From the NCBI GenBank assembly GCA_003116995.1, contig BDSL01000007.1, positions 310,001-374,000 on the forward strand: DNA of 64,000 nt. The letters run 5' to 3'. Source of the stretch: Yamagishiella unicocca. Lineage: Eukaryota; Chlorophyta; Chlorophyceae; Chlamydomonadales; Volvocaceae. Under the pieces are notes generated by a model. The model searched no databases. It worked only from the letters and a program-made list of their open reading frames with translations, and was not told where the DNA came from. Below, one piece after another: positions 43,901 to 61,866 of the stretch. The position numbers were made by a program, and so were the translations under genes. How positions within the stretch are numbered: the stretch's first letter is position 1; each line of letters opens with the position of its first letter.

Positions 43901-46294
43901 GAAGGACCTGGGCGAAGGGGCAGGCTCGCACACAGGGCGCTGATACAGAGCCGGCGCCTGTACGGCGGTCTGTGGAACGACGGGCGCCGGCCCCAACTGC
44001 CTGTATGATATCTTTGAGGCCGACCCCGCCATTGTTCCGTTTCCAGCCTCGCTGGCCGTGTCGGCGCTCAGCATGCCCCACACACTAGTTGCGAGCGGGT
44101 TGGGGTCCAGAAGCATGAGCGAATTCTTGCGACTTGTGGCTCGCACGGAAGGCTGGTTCGTTGTGGCGACGACCGCACCAAATGACGCCGGTGTGCTGAA
44201 GCTGCCGCCAGTGCCACCGCCAATGTTGCCGCCACCCCTGCCGTCCGTGCCTGGTGAACACACCGGTGCAGCGGCGTCACCAGCACCACCAGCCCCCGCC
44301 ACGGGTATGCCATCGTTGCAGCTGCTGGTGTGCACGACAGTCCCATCTTCCACCGCGTACAGAGGAGATGACCGCTCGCCACTCGCTTGGTACTTGATGA
44401 GCTGCAAGCTGGGCGCCCCGAGCGTCCACAATTGCGCGTGTGACTGACCTTCCGGCGGCTGCAATAGCCTGTTAGGGCCCTGTGGAGCCAGCCTGCAACG
44501 CAGTGCTGTGCCGTCGCCCCCCCGGGACATTTGGCTGGGGGACGGTCCGTTGAGGCTCGCGATCAGCAGCTCAATGTTGCTGGACTGCATGCTGGCGGCG
44601 ACCGGTGTCATACATGCGCGCGCTGACGTCACCGAGCCCCTAAGCCCCGGGAGCGCCACCTTGATGATGCCTGAGGATAAAGCAAGTCGTATCGCACAGC
44701 ATGTGCGTGCGTGGTGGATGGCTTGGGCAAGGTACAGGCGGATGGGAGGGATATCTCTACGCGCGCAGCCCGGTATTCAACCTGTAGCAACGGGACGACG
44801 CGGTGCAGACGACTGCCCCAACTTTACAAGGATCGCAAATCTTAGCAGCCAAACACGCGCACAACCTACCCCACTACCTGCCTCACCTTTCCAGACGCGA
44901 CCCTCGATGCAGGTCTCTTGAAGCATCCGCTCGTATTTCGCTGGCTCCAGGGAAAAGAGCTGCTTCAGCAAGCCTTCACGGCCAATACGACAGCCTGATG
45001 GACTATGTTTGCTGCCAAGGCAGCCCATCTCTGGCCGATATAACGCACACCGGCTGCTGCCAGCCTCCTCGGGCGCCCGCGTTGAAGCAACATCAGCGCT
45101 ACAAGGCCCGCCAGGCGTGCCTGGTCCGTCCCGTTGCAGCCCGGCTATTGCTGCCGCGGGACCCGGGGCCCTGGAGTTTGTTACCAACGGCTCTGCAACT
45201 GTCCCGAGTGCCGACTCAGCCATCGCCATGTCTGTGCTCCGCGTAAACCTTTTTGTAACCGCTGTAGAGGCCAAGGCCCCGGTCTCACCCAGATGGTCGC
45301 CCCAGAACATGCGGCTTGCCTCGTTCTGAAAAAGTATTTTCCCGGTAGAAATGGCAAACGCGGTCACTGAGCAGGCCAGCCCCGACAACACTGTATCAGC
45401 TAGCGCCGTCGGCTGCTTCAACCGCCAGTCGCTGCACAGTGTACCAGTTGCGTCGGGTGTGTCTTCACAGCTGGCGGGCCCGATCCGGTCTCTCTGTGCG
45501 CTTTGCTGGACCACAGGACTTCTTAGGGCGAACCTCACGATCAGACCAGGGAGGGCCACGTCGCCATCAGCAGCAAGCTCACCGTGCGGCTGTAGCTGGA
45601 CCTGGACCTGAGGCAGGGTCTGCGGCCGCGACTGGACTAGAGATTCAAACTGCGGCTGGGTCTGGAACTGCGGCTGCGGATGACACTGTTGGCGTGTGGG
45701 GATTGGCAACTCATGCGCAAGGGAGCGCGAGGTCCGAAGGTAACAAGGTTGAGCCACGGCATATGACCAAGGCCTCGCAAGGCCGTCAGCCGCCCCCTCG
45801 GCGCCCATGCCGTATTTCGTTGCATCCAGGTAGAGAGACAGATCCCCCGCGCTGTCGGTGTCAGCCTCAGAGAGTTTCTCGACGCGCGCCAGGTGGGTGA
45901 TGAGTTCTTCAGTCAGACGGGGCTCGCGACCCCGGAGGATGTTCAGTGCCTCTTCGTGGCCTGAAGTCATGAGGTTTTGTGCACTTGCATCGCCGAATAG
46001 TACACCCGCTGTCGCGTTTCCATACACTCGCACATGCTGCGTCTTGGCACGACAGCCATGACAGAGCACGATCAGTATCGTGGGCTCCGTTCCTCCGAAG
46101 CGATGGTGTTGCACATCCAAAAGAGACAATATCGGTACGGACGGTCGCCCATTTGCGGTGGCGTACGCGGAACTGCGGCCCGCAGGTGACCCAAGCTGAG
46201 GCGGATGTCTCACCGGTTTACCACCATCCTGCAAATCGCGTGGCTTTGTCGGGAGACATCCGCCAAAGCACGCCGGCAACCAGCCGGCCGGCAT
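37914..46294 (-). CDS. PAS-domain class III guanylate cyclase (large, multi-exon)
   Basis: Makes cGMP from GTP. Exons, all in consistent phase: 46294-44887, 44670-43551, 43423-42535, 41967-41890, 41605-41462, 41004-40977, 40834-40728, 40019-39885, 39524-39392, 38982-38967, 38764-38659, 38300-37914; about 1,516 residues if the ATG at 46294 is correct. The N-terminal part has a PAS-like region ([19 protein letters not shown]). A second PAS-like region ends [17 protein letters not shown] and [26 protein letters not shown] links to the catalytic domain. Metal ligands are Asp1220 (FADIQGFT) and Asp1264 (ETIGD). Glu1260 (VETIGD) and Cys1345 (FCLFGD) are the residues typical of guanylate rather than adenylate specificity. 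Asn1352 and Arg1356 (NTTSRMES) are the transition-state residues. [11 protein letters not shown] closes the domain. Long Ser/Pro/Gln-rich linkers and a poly-Glu run separate the domains. No membrane span seen. The start is uncertain. Confidence 0.85.
41218..41300. repeat. Degenerate 10-bp repeat in a cyclase intron
   Basis: Repeated gactcactatg/gattcactatg units in the intron between the FPRHV exon and the FADIQG exon. Confidence 0.7.
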
Positions 46295-47329
46295 CAAACA
46301 TATACGCAAGCCAGGTGAGGATTTGTGCTGTGTGGTATACCCTACTCGGGTTGGTTACTGCTGACACGGCTCTTGTTGCGTATGAACTGCTGCAGCGCCG
46401 CTGTGTCCTCCAGCAACTGTTCACTGGGGGTGCTGCAGCGTACTCAGAGAGGTAAAGATTGAATAAGACACATTGAGAAATTAGGAAATGAGAGCCTTGA
46501 ATGGCTGAGTGGTGGAGTCGCAGACAAATAAGTGTCTACAACTTGTTACAGCCGGCAACTAGTACCAGTACTGCATAACCTTCTTATTACTATAATCAGA
46601 AGGTTATAATGCTATGCAGCGTTATGTGTTGCAGATAAGGTGTAGAAGACGTCTGCAGGTCGGCAACCAACGGAAATAAGAGGCAATGCGAATCTAAGGC
46701 GATATCCCAAATTCAATTCGGGGACTTATGCACGGTGGATATGACCAGTTCCATATGGAAGAAACTCAGATAAGTTGGGATAGGTTTTCGCGTACGGTGT
46801 ACATCACCTCAGTGTGCGGCACTCCACGGCTAAGATTTATACAACTCAGACAATGCGAATAATTTGCACCTCACACGTTCGCCGGTGAATTTCTACTAGA
46901 CCCGTAGAATCGGCGGCAGTACAGTACGCTATGCTCGTTTTCGCCGCCTCGCCGTTTAGGCGGGGAATCTGCCTTTAGCCACAAGGAATAACGTTGCCTT
47001 AAAATAAGGATGGCCGAAGGCGGGTGTTGGCACCCTCCAAATAATGTTAGCAAGCGCGCAGTACTGCATTCAAGCAACGGCGTCAAAGTTCGTTAATTCC
47101 CGGCATCCGATGTAACTTGCGATAATGTAACTGTAGAAAGATCATGACATCCTGAACCCATTTTTACGCGGAGTATTCGGGACATCTCAATAACCCGGCG
47201 AAGAACCCTAACAACATTCGCATTCATCACGGAACACACCTTCCCAGAGAGTCTGCCCCAAACAAACACATAGTCCAACAGTTTGTGTCATGTCGTACCA
47301 GGTGGCTTGTCTGAAATGTTTAAATTGCT

Positions 47330-48130
47330 GCTAAGCGGATTGTAGTATGGAACACAACAATGTGCGTGGGAAAACGGTGGCAGCCGCCTGACAGCCGCAG
47401 TACCGCGGGCAGTCCCAAGTCGTCCCAAGCGGCCCCAACAAACCAAGCAACATCCCCAACACAATGCTCACAGCCAGGGGGGACTTGCACCAGCCATAGC
47501 CCCAAACGGGCCAGCGGCCGACCACCAGCGGGGCCACGTACCGGCCGACGACGCAGGGCAGGCCACCACGACCGCCCGATTGGCCAGCCCGGGATCAGGC
47601 ACTACTGCTTCGAGCACACCGAGCACCGCATGAGCAACAACGCAGTGCCAGACATGATGCAGGCAAGGGCCCACCCGTTTGGCTCCGCCCCCAGGATACT
47701 CCCCGCACCCACAGGCCTCCAGGGGAGCGCCGCGAACATGCGTGTTACCCGCAAGCGGAGTCCCATCGACGGACAGGCGCCAGACGACCTCCTTGTGCCG
47801 GTTCTCCTTGCGCACCGCAGGAAAATGAGCCGCAAGCGGGACACCCCTCCAGGAGGGCCTCGAGGGCCTCCCGCACGCACAACTCATGCAGGCCGAGCCT
47901 GGCAGCTCAAACTCATGGATGTATCGAGCCGAGCAGTGCGGCCAGCTGAGCAGCAAAGCCTGGTCCAGGCTGGGGCCAGCCCGGCTGGGGCAGCAGGAGG
48001 GCGGCGACAGCGTCCACTGAGGGGGCCGTCCATGTTCCGACAGGCTGGCAATGCACCAACGTCCCGCAATCCCCGCCGCGCTGCTCGTGCTTTCCTGGCT
48101 AACAGTGATTGTCCGACTCCAGCCATGAAA
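47330..48130 (-). mobile_element. Decayed non-LTR (L1-type) retrotransposon fragment, 3' end of ORF2
   Basis: A minus-strand open frame (47956-47468) encodes RHKEVVWRLSVDGTPLAGN, then a Cys/His cluster (ACGCGEYPGGG ... LHHVWHCVVAHAVL). This matches the zinc-binding domain found after the reverse transcriptase in L1-type elements of green algae (K-VYWRL---GIPLAGN ... CPCG ... HHFWDCPVAQAV). The reverse-transcriptase core is not visible upstream, so the copy is 5'-truncated and probably dead. Confidence 0.5.
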
Positions 48131-49064
48131 CGTGCGCTATCGAAAGCGCTCAGGCTGCAGCTGACCAGGTCATAGACATTGTAACAAGTGAACGCCGCAA
48201 GTCGCTACCTCTTCCGGGTTCTGATCCGGATAACTTTGATTTTTGACCGGAGCGCGGCCCACAGCTGCACTGTTACTTGCGGGGCAACAGATGCTCGCCA
48301 CTGTCGTTACATGTCCGTAACTGGGCACCTCGTGCGAGAGCACACATTGAGCACGGCCGGGAACGCCATACGTGGCATTCCTGGAGTATCATCTTGCCCT
48401 GGGTCCGCCCGGGCTTGAAGACCGTGTAATATATTAGTATGTCATCTTGATCTGGACAAGGGTCGGCGACACACCTGTACTTCCTTGGCTGAATTGCTGG
48501 GATAACACCAGTGGAGGCCCCTGAATGACATGAACTTGTGTGCCCCACGCCGCCCTACGTACTAAGAAAAGTCCCAGCACGGAAACGAAGGGAAACCGAA
48601 GGTGCTAGGAGCCCTCGTGCCTGCTGCTGAGTAGGAGCTATGACGTGCGCTGAGACGCGGCCGAAAGCCGGGTAGCAACGTAGACGCTGACCTGCCATCT
48701 CTTTCGATTCATAACATGATAAGAAGATGTTACAGTGTCCTCAAGCCTGGGGGGCCCAGGACAAGCGGGGGCCCTTTTACCGAGACCTCATCGTGCGACA
48801 AACCAGCGCTGGCAGCCAGCAGACGCCCCAAAGGCACACGCAAAAAACAGGAAATCCCGCCGCACCCAAGAGGGGGCCCCTCCAGCGAAACCCAAAACCC
48901 AGGCACCCCAAGCCCCAACGCCGGAAAAACGGCTGGACCAGCCAGCAGCCCGGACCAGCTAACAGATGTGTTGTGTTGAGCGATCAGCCAGTTTATGTGT
49001 CAATCCCATTTCCATCCCTCCGGCCATGGACGCATGTTGGATAAGCTAAAGCAAGAGCAGGCGT

Positions 49065-49069
49065 TTACA
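49065..49069 (-). terminator. TGTAA poly(A) signal, M20 peptidase
   Basis: ttaca on the plus strand (TGTAA on the minus strand), about 170 nt downstream of the peptidase stop codon. Confidence 0.5.
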
Positions 49070-49137
49070 GTTAGTCGACGCCCTGCGGTGCGGTCTTGGT
49101 GACGACCCATTGACAGCGCAAGCCCTCTATCTCAGAG

Positions 49138-49212
49138 GAGCCCTCAAGAGGAGCCCTCAGAGGAGCCGTCAAGAGGAGCCCTCAGAGGAGCCCTCAAGAG
49201 GAGCCCCCAGCA
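49138..49212. repeat. Short aggagccctcaag repeat in the M20 peptidase 3' UTR
   Basis: Five or six degenerate copies of aggagccctca(aga)g, just downstream of the peptidase stop codon. Confidence 0.75.
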
Positions 49213-49235
49213 GGTCGCTTCGTGCACATATGCCC

Positions 49236-52200
49236 TCACAGCTCATCATGTGCAGCAGCCTCTCCATAAGCCCCTCTGTCCGCCTCCGCTCGGCCATCCG
49301 CCTCCACCGCAGCTGCCGCATCTGACGTCGGCCTCGACATCGACGACAGGGGCCCACCGTCATTGCCGCCGCCGCCGCCGGCCGTGAAATGCCGCGACAG
49401 CTCGTCCAAGAGCATGGCCCATGCGCGCCGGCCCTTGTCGTACATGTCTACTCGCAGGCGCTCATTGGGCGCATGGACCTTGTCGCTCAGACCCCAACCG
49501 AACTTGGTGGTGTCGAGTCCCAGCACTTGCTGGAAGGCTGCCAGCGCGGGGATTGTCGCGCCATCCCTGGAGCACAGCGCACAGCGCCGCAGGCGGGTGA
49601 CAGGCCGCGGTAGGAGGGAGGTCTGAAGGGGGCGGCTGCGGGTCGGGCTGCCAGCCTGGTCGCCATGCTACAGTAAACGAACCCAGGCTCATCATACAGT
49701 ACGTCCGGTTGTCCGATGGCTCTACCTTTTGGTCGGGGGCCCACTGTAACAGTTACTACTACCAGTATGATCCGAGAAGTAGGCATGGTTACAGGTCGCT
49801 TGCGGACCGGACCGGACCGGACCGGACCGGACCGGACCGGACCGGACCGGACCGGACCGGACCGGACCGGACCGGACCGGACCGGACCGGACCGGACCGG
49901 ACCGGACCGGACCGGACCGGACCGGACCGGACCGGACCGGACCGGACCGGACCGGACCGGACCGGACCGGACCGGACCGGACAGGACCGGAGTGGACCGG
50001 AGTGGACCGGAGCATATGACCCAGGATCCGCCCTGCTCCTTTGCTGCCACGCACCCTGACAGCCAAACCCTGTACCTTATCGTGGCCGCCTACCTCAGGT
50101 ACAACGGGCTCCTTCCGCTCAGCGCCCAGTGAACCGCAATGGCGGCGGCGTTGCCGGGTGAGTCGCGCGGGTTGGTGAAGGGGAAGGCGCCCCCGCCAAG
50201 CGCAGTCACGTTGCAACGAGCGTACGGCGGGCAGTGGCGGGCCACGTGGCGGGCCAGCTGCGTGGTAGGGCCCCGGGTGGTCGTAGGGTGGGGCAGATCG
50301 ATGGGCGGGATAGGGCAGATGGGCTCATACGCGAGCATGAGTGCTAGCGCGGCCTAGCGGGTAAAAATGAACACGGAACCCACATGCACTCGAGCACCTG
50401 CGCACCGCAGCCCCCATGGCGCCCCATGGGACCCACGTGAACTGCCACTGTGTCGCCATTGTTTATTTCCATTGTACAGTGCCCTGACTGCCTTGTTGCC
50501 TCGCCCTTTCGCATGCCCCTCGCCTCGCTTCGGTTGCTGGCTTCTCTGCTGTGCCGCCGTGTCCTCGCCCTCCGCAGGCCAGTCAGTCAGTCAGATCAGG
50601 TCAGTCTACGGTATTCCGCATAGCACACAGGGGCTGGGTTCTTCATGTGCCGGGCACTGTCCTGTTCGCCACCATCACCGCGCGGTTGCTGGGGAGCCCC
50701 CCCTGTTTTTCGGCCTTGGTGTTGGCTTCGCTTCGTCTCCAGCCGCCTGCCTTAAAGCCGTAGTTAGTCCGCCCCAGCAAGCGCACCAGTGGTTTTCCTC
50801 CAGTACTCCGACACTGCCAGTACTACCCCGCCGGCAGCCGGCTCGCTTTATCACTCGCGTTTTTTCGGGTTGACACGTTTAGTCTGTAATCAACGCTACC
50901 GTTAGTTCCGCAACCTACTACTCCGGAAACAGGCTCGTTCTTTTATTTGTTCTTCTCCACAAGCTTCCGTTCCTAGCCATTTCCCCCACCGATCACTTCA
51001 CAAAGCCAATCCCGTCTTCGCCTCCCGTCGCTGGGTCCTGCGATGCGGGCCGCTCGGATTGTGCATCCTCCATGGAGTTTCGTGACGTTGCGGTAATCTA
51101 ACCCACAGATAGACGGACACCTTGGGACCGACTGCCGGTGGCTGGTGGGTGCTGGCAGCTCGTAGAGGAGCACAACGCAGGTAGCTGCATTAGGTAGTGT
51201 GCGTGGTTTGGGGGGTTTGGGGGGTTTGGGGGGTTTGATGGGCTGGGGCCGCCTGCGTGGCAGCTCGCCCACCTTGTCCATCACGCCCCGGGGGGTCTGC
51301 CTAGGGACCAGGCGACAGCTGATCTTGGCCATGGCGGTGCGCGAGATGACCGTCTTGATTCCCTCGCCAGTGAACCCGCCCACCATACCCACCACCTCCA
51401 GGGTGGGCCGGTGCCACCTGCGATCCGGGCACATGTTGGAAAGGGAGCAGATGGGGCCTGTACGTTGTTGTAATGGTTACAGCGGGTGTACGTGATGATG
51501 CCCAACCGCAGGCATGCGGTCAGCCTAGCACGCCGGGGTAAGCGAGCTGGTGGGAACGGTAGGCGCACCGCCGCCGCACCTCTGCTCCAGGACGCTGTAC
51601 CCTGCCTCGCCGACGTGCCCGTGCAGCCCGAGCTCTGCTTTCTCCTGAAAGAGTAGGAAAGCAGCGGGCGTGGTGTTGAGGACAGCCCGTGCACCAGCGG
51701 GCTTGGCGGTGGGTGAGATGATGCTGGGGCGCGAAAGTGACAGCAGGTGGCGCCGCCGCAGCGGATGCAGCTCTTTCAAGTGCGAGGGCCCCAGCCGCAG
51801 CAATTGCACTCTTAAGTCCTAACCCTGTGAACGCTAGGTCTTGGGGGGTGTCCTTCAGGCGAGGAGGTACAGCTCGCAGGCCACGTCCTGGCTTGCAGCT
51901 CACCCTGGATTGAGGCTCCGGAAGACCGGAACCACGCGCGCGTTCGTACAGGCCACAAAGCAATGGTCCCCGTGGCTGTGGTATTTAACTGCGCAATGGG
52001 TTGCGAGTACCGCCATACGGAAACAGGGGCAGCCGGTGACGGCGGCCGCCGGGGTCACGCCCGCGCGCATCTGCCGCAGCTCGGCACCTACCGCCGCTGC
52101 TGCCGCGAAGCTGCCACCTACCCGCTCTTCGTCGAAGCCATACATTTCAATGTCCTTCCGATCCTGTTCGGTGATTGGTGCCACGTCCTGCGGACCACGA

Positions 52201-55100
52201 GGGGTCGGGTGGCGGGGACCCATTCGGGTGAGGCGCTGTACCGTGTGTTTTCTTGTAGCGTGACCTTTGTTTCAAAAGGGACGCAAAACGCTGCGTTTCA
52301 ATTTCCAAATTTGTAGCCACGCTCCGTCGCCTCCCTGGAGTCCCTGTCGCATTATTCCCTACCACTATTCGGTGCACGTGCTGCCCAGCACAAGGCAACA
52401 TGGCGACACAAGCCGCGACGACCCGGATAGCCCGGGTCTCCTCTCGACCGCCCCGGCGGCGAAGCTCACATCGTAAAACCCCTCCACCGTGATGGCCTGT
52501 GTGGTGGGGTCGCGCATGCTAGCCAGCAGCGCCGCCAGCACGTGGTTGGGGTTGGCCACCGCGCCGCCCTTCATGCCGCTGTGCATGTCGGTCCCAGCAG
52601 TCTCCACGTCCACCTGCATGCTGACCACGCCTCTGAGACCCATACCCCCCCCGGTAGCAGCCGCGGCAGTAGCACCAGCAGCAGCGGCAGTAACAACAGC
52701 AGTAGCGGCAGCGGCGGAAGCGGGAGCGGCAGCAGGAGCGGCAGCAGGAGCGGCAGTAGCGGCAGCAGCAGAGGCAGTGGCGGCAGCAGGAACAGCAGCG
52801 AAAGCGGCAGTACGACAATTGGGAAGCAGCGCAAGGGCTCGCTCGGAAGGGCAAGGAAGTCCCCAGCGGACAGACACTTATGGCAGGTCTCGCCACCGCA
52901 GGCACGCACGGAGCCACCGCAGGCGCTCGCCCTCCCTTCCTCCCCGCCCCACAAGGGCTAACCGGTGGTACCCCATACCCGGATCGTTTTTGCAACCCCA
53001 CCTAGGGCTGGACTGGACCTCCAAGTTCGGTGACCCCGCTCCCTCCCAAGGGGCCACAAGCCTCCTGTCTGTCCCCTCCGAAAGGAACCTCTCCAGGAAA
53101 GGGTACGCACCGCAGGCCCAAAGAGATACCCCCCCGGTCCGCCGCTGGCTGCCCCCCGTCCGCGGACAGCGCCAGCGTGGCGGCTAGCTTGGCTGCGTTG
53201 CGCTCCAGGAAGGGCGTCAGGTGCGGAGACATGACCTCCTCCTGTCCCTGAGGGCGGCAGGCGGGCAGGTGATGTGCGTGTGGGAGGGAGGGAGGGGGGA
53301 GCAGGTGGGAGGAGGGAAGCGGAGGAAGAAGGGGAGGGACGAGGGTTGTGGCAGAGGCGGACGAGCGTCGTGTCTGACACGGTTTCCGCCGCCTGCTTTC
53401 GGCCACATTAGGTCAGATCAGCTCACCTCCAGGAGGAATTTGACGTTCACCGGCACCGCGCCCGCCTCCTGCAACCACGCCTCGACGGCCTGATCGCAGG
53501 CCGTACGGTCGTATGGCAAACAGGAGGAGCACGAACGAGTTGGCGCGTTGGGTGCGCGTTCGTGGCGTCGCAAATGGAATCGGACACGTGGGGAGCGGGA
53601 TCTGAGGAGGGCGGCACAGGTTTAACAAAACCTAAGCTGGGGCTGTTCCCCAGGGCGCCACCAGCGCTGTGCGGAAAAAACATCAAGCGCGCCAACCAAC
53701 TGGTACCTGCACCGCCCCCAGCAGGCCGCCCTTGTCGTCGTCTACTCCGCGGCCGTAATAGTAGCCGTCGCGCTTGGAAACCTGCGGCGGAATCGGGGTG
53801 GGGACGCAATCCGCCAGGCGGGCGGGCAGGCAAACACATGGCATCAGGCAACGGCATCGAGCGGTGCAAGCGGTTGTTGTGACGTAATGCCGTACCTCAA
53901 AAGGCGGCGACTCCCATGCCTCAAGTGGATCCACGGGCTGCACGTCGTAGTGGCCGTACACGAGTGCGGTGGGCGCCGTTGGGTCGGTGGCGCCCAGCCA
54001 CTCGCCGTACACAACGGGCTGCGGCCCGTCGGTTGGCAGGATCTCCACGTTCTGCTCGGGCGCAGCAAGGGAAGTCAGAAGACCGGTTTGGCGTGAGCAG
54101 GGAGCTACTGATTGCGGCGGCACGTGGCTTGCTACTGGGTATGCTACGAAGGGTGATTGATGACGAGAGCGTTCGTGAGTTGGTGATGCCTGATGCGAAT
54201 TCATTTGGTCTCTATCGGAACCCACCACCTCCTGACGATTCCCGTGAGCCAATCCCATGCTACGAAGGTCCGATTCCATGCTACGAAGGTCCCATCTCCC
54301 TAAACCACACCTCCCCCCGTCCGCCAGACGCCGTGCGAGACCCGCTCCTGGCTGCTTGGTTGTGCATCATCCCTGGAGCATCGCGCCATGCAATGCCGTA
54401 CACAGGCAACCCGGCATGTAACCCCCACGCCGTGTCCCCCACCTGAAGCCCGGCAGCTCTCAGCCTCGCAGCCAGCCAGTCCGCCGCCGCCAGCAGGTCG
54501 GGCTGGTGCTGCGGCAGTGCCGACACGGACGCGAAGCCCACCAGCTCGGCCAGGTCTTTGTCGTACCTGTCGTACAAATTGGGCCACGGGTGAGGAGAGA
54601 GGCCACCAGGGCATTGGGGAAGGTCTCGAGTGGGCGGACAACATTGGGTAGGCCGTTGCTGGGGTGGTGAGGTGGTTGGAAGCTGTCTCATACGTGCGCG
54701 CGGATGAGGCAGAGGGTTGCAAGGAAAACCAGCGAAGGGTCAGTCGTTGTAGGTGGCATGCGAACTCGATATGAATGCTCGCTCTGTACGGCGCTTCGAG
54801 GTGGGGCTCAACCCCTCGCCACTTGTTTTGCGGTATTGGTGGTGCAAGGCTGTTGACAGGGACGGGGACACTTGGACACCCGGAGGTGAAGCCCGAGACC
54901 GCCACGATGCGTGTCTCCACCATATCTGCCCGAGACCCCGCCCGAGACCCCGTCTGCCTCGCGCACGTTTCCGTTTGTGATTGCAGCCGTTGCAACACCC
55001 GCTGTAAGGTGTCGTCGCTGTCTGCACCCGATGCAGCCATGCCCGCTGCGAGGATTACAGCGGCATAAAAACATAAATAGCGCAGATGAGGTCCTGGCAT
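49236..55100 (-). CDS. M20-family metallopeptidase (carnosinase/CNDP/DUG1-like), secretory-type leader
   Basis: Di-zinc aminoacyl-dipeptidase family. Minus-strand exons in consistent phase: 54566-54443, 54051-53896, 53781-53707, 53489-53427, 53247-53111, 52632-52470, 52187-52122, 51644-51580, 51417-51273, 50257-50094, 49566-49236; 495 residues plus an N-terminal exon. Metal and catalytic motifs are in order: YGHYDVQP (His, Asp), GRGVDDDKG (bridging Asp), LLEGQEE (catalytic Glu and metal Glu), SADGGQ (Asp) and KVHAPNER (final His). [14 protein letters not shown] and [17 protein letters not shown] are lid and dimerisation-domain segments of the family. An ATG at 55100 opens a hydrophobic leader ([15 protein letters not shown]), a likely signal peptide. 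Its donor and its junction to the 54566 exon are not resolved, so an extra small exon may be missing. Two introns carry notable repeats. Divergent to the KDM4 gene. Confidence 0.88.
49712..49773. repeat. Dispersed repeat, copy 2
   Basis: Same element as 27912-27977 (cgatggctctacc ... cccactgtaacagttactac ... agtatgat), here inside the last intron of the M20 gene and immediately before the ggacc array. Confidence 0.6.
49804..50010. repeat. (GGACC)n pentanucleotide array
   Basis: About 35 uninterrupted ggacc units (to about 49981), then a few with ggaccggagt interruptions. Lies in the last intron (49567-50093) of the M20 peptidase gene. Confidence 0.97.
52640..52828. repeat. Imperfect trinucleotide (ggc/agc/agt) tract abutting an M20 3' splice site
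   Basis: Purine-rich on the plus strand, so pyrimidine-rich and free of AG on the coding (minus) strand. It runs up to the acceptor gggtctcag at 52633-52641. It can be read as Ala-rich protein on the minus strand, but phase places it in the intron. Confidence 0.8.
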
Positions 55101-55537
55101 GTCGGCCGTGTCGTGACCGCGGCCGAAATTAGGCTCCGGGGCTGAGGCGGAAGCTCGCAAGCTAGCTGATGATGTTCATTCGGCAAACTTTACATAGGCT
55201 CAACGAGCTGTGCGTGCCTATCTTAAGTCCTTGGGTGCGTGGACCTGGGAATAAGGCAATAAGCTGAAAAACGTACGAACGGTACGGCAAGTCTGCCTCG
55301 GCCTGGCGCGACTTTACTAAGGAGAACGGAACGTAGGGTCATCGTGAAACGCCAAGTCGCAAAATACTGTCCTGATGCAGCTGCGTTTTGTTTGAGAGCC
55401 GTTACACTCGTCAATGGTCGGCGGCTCTTGTTTACTTATGCTTACATTGCCGCCTTTAGAAAGCCTGGCTATTTGATATTTGACGCCTGTGATGAAGTAA
55501 ACCGCTGCCTTTGGGCCGAGCCGCGTCTTCTGAACTT
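55101..55537. promoter_or_regulatory. Divergent upstream region, M20 peptidase and KDM4 genes
   Basis: 437 bp between two head-to-head start codons as modelled. No named element recognised. Confidence 0.4.

Positions 55538-61866
<6,329 letters not shown>

Larger units (their letters stand above)
46310..49235. other. Intergenic region, M20 peptidase 3' end to cyclase 5' end
   Basis: 46310-47330 is AT-richer and shows nothing recognisable beyond likely cyclase promoter and 5' sequence. 47330-48130 holds a LINE fragment. 48700-49235 holds the M20 peptidase 3' flank. Confidence 0.45.

Noticed and set aside
47360..48175. 271-codon plus-strand open frame, Arg/Pro-rich
   Set aside because: No resemblance to a protein family. 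The opposite strand carries a recognisable LINE zinc-binding segment.
49487..50216. Open frames reading the ggacc array as DRTGP or SGPVR repeats on both strands
   Set aside because: The array lies in a well-supported intron of the M20 peptidase. A pentamer repeat without stops is open in every frame, so openness is not evidence of coding.
52365..52877. Ala-rich minus-strand frame as an N-terminal extension of the HSGMKGGAV segment
   Set aside because: Phase from the preceding exon (leftover CG at 53111) joins at the acceptor before 52632, restoring the expected [10 protein letters not shown]. The Ala-rich part is intron.
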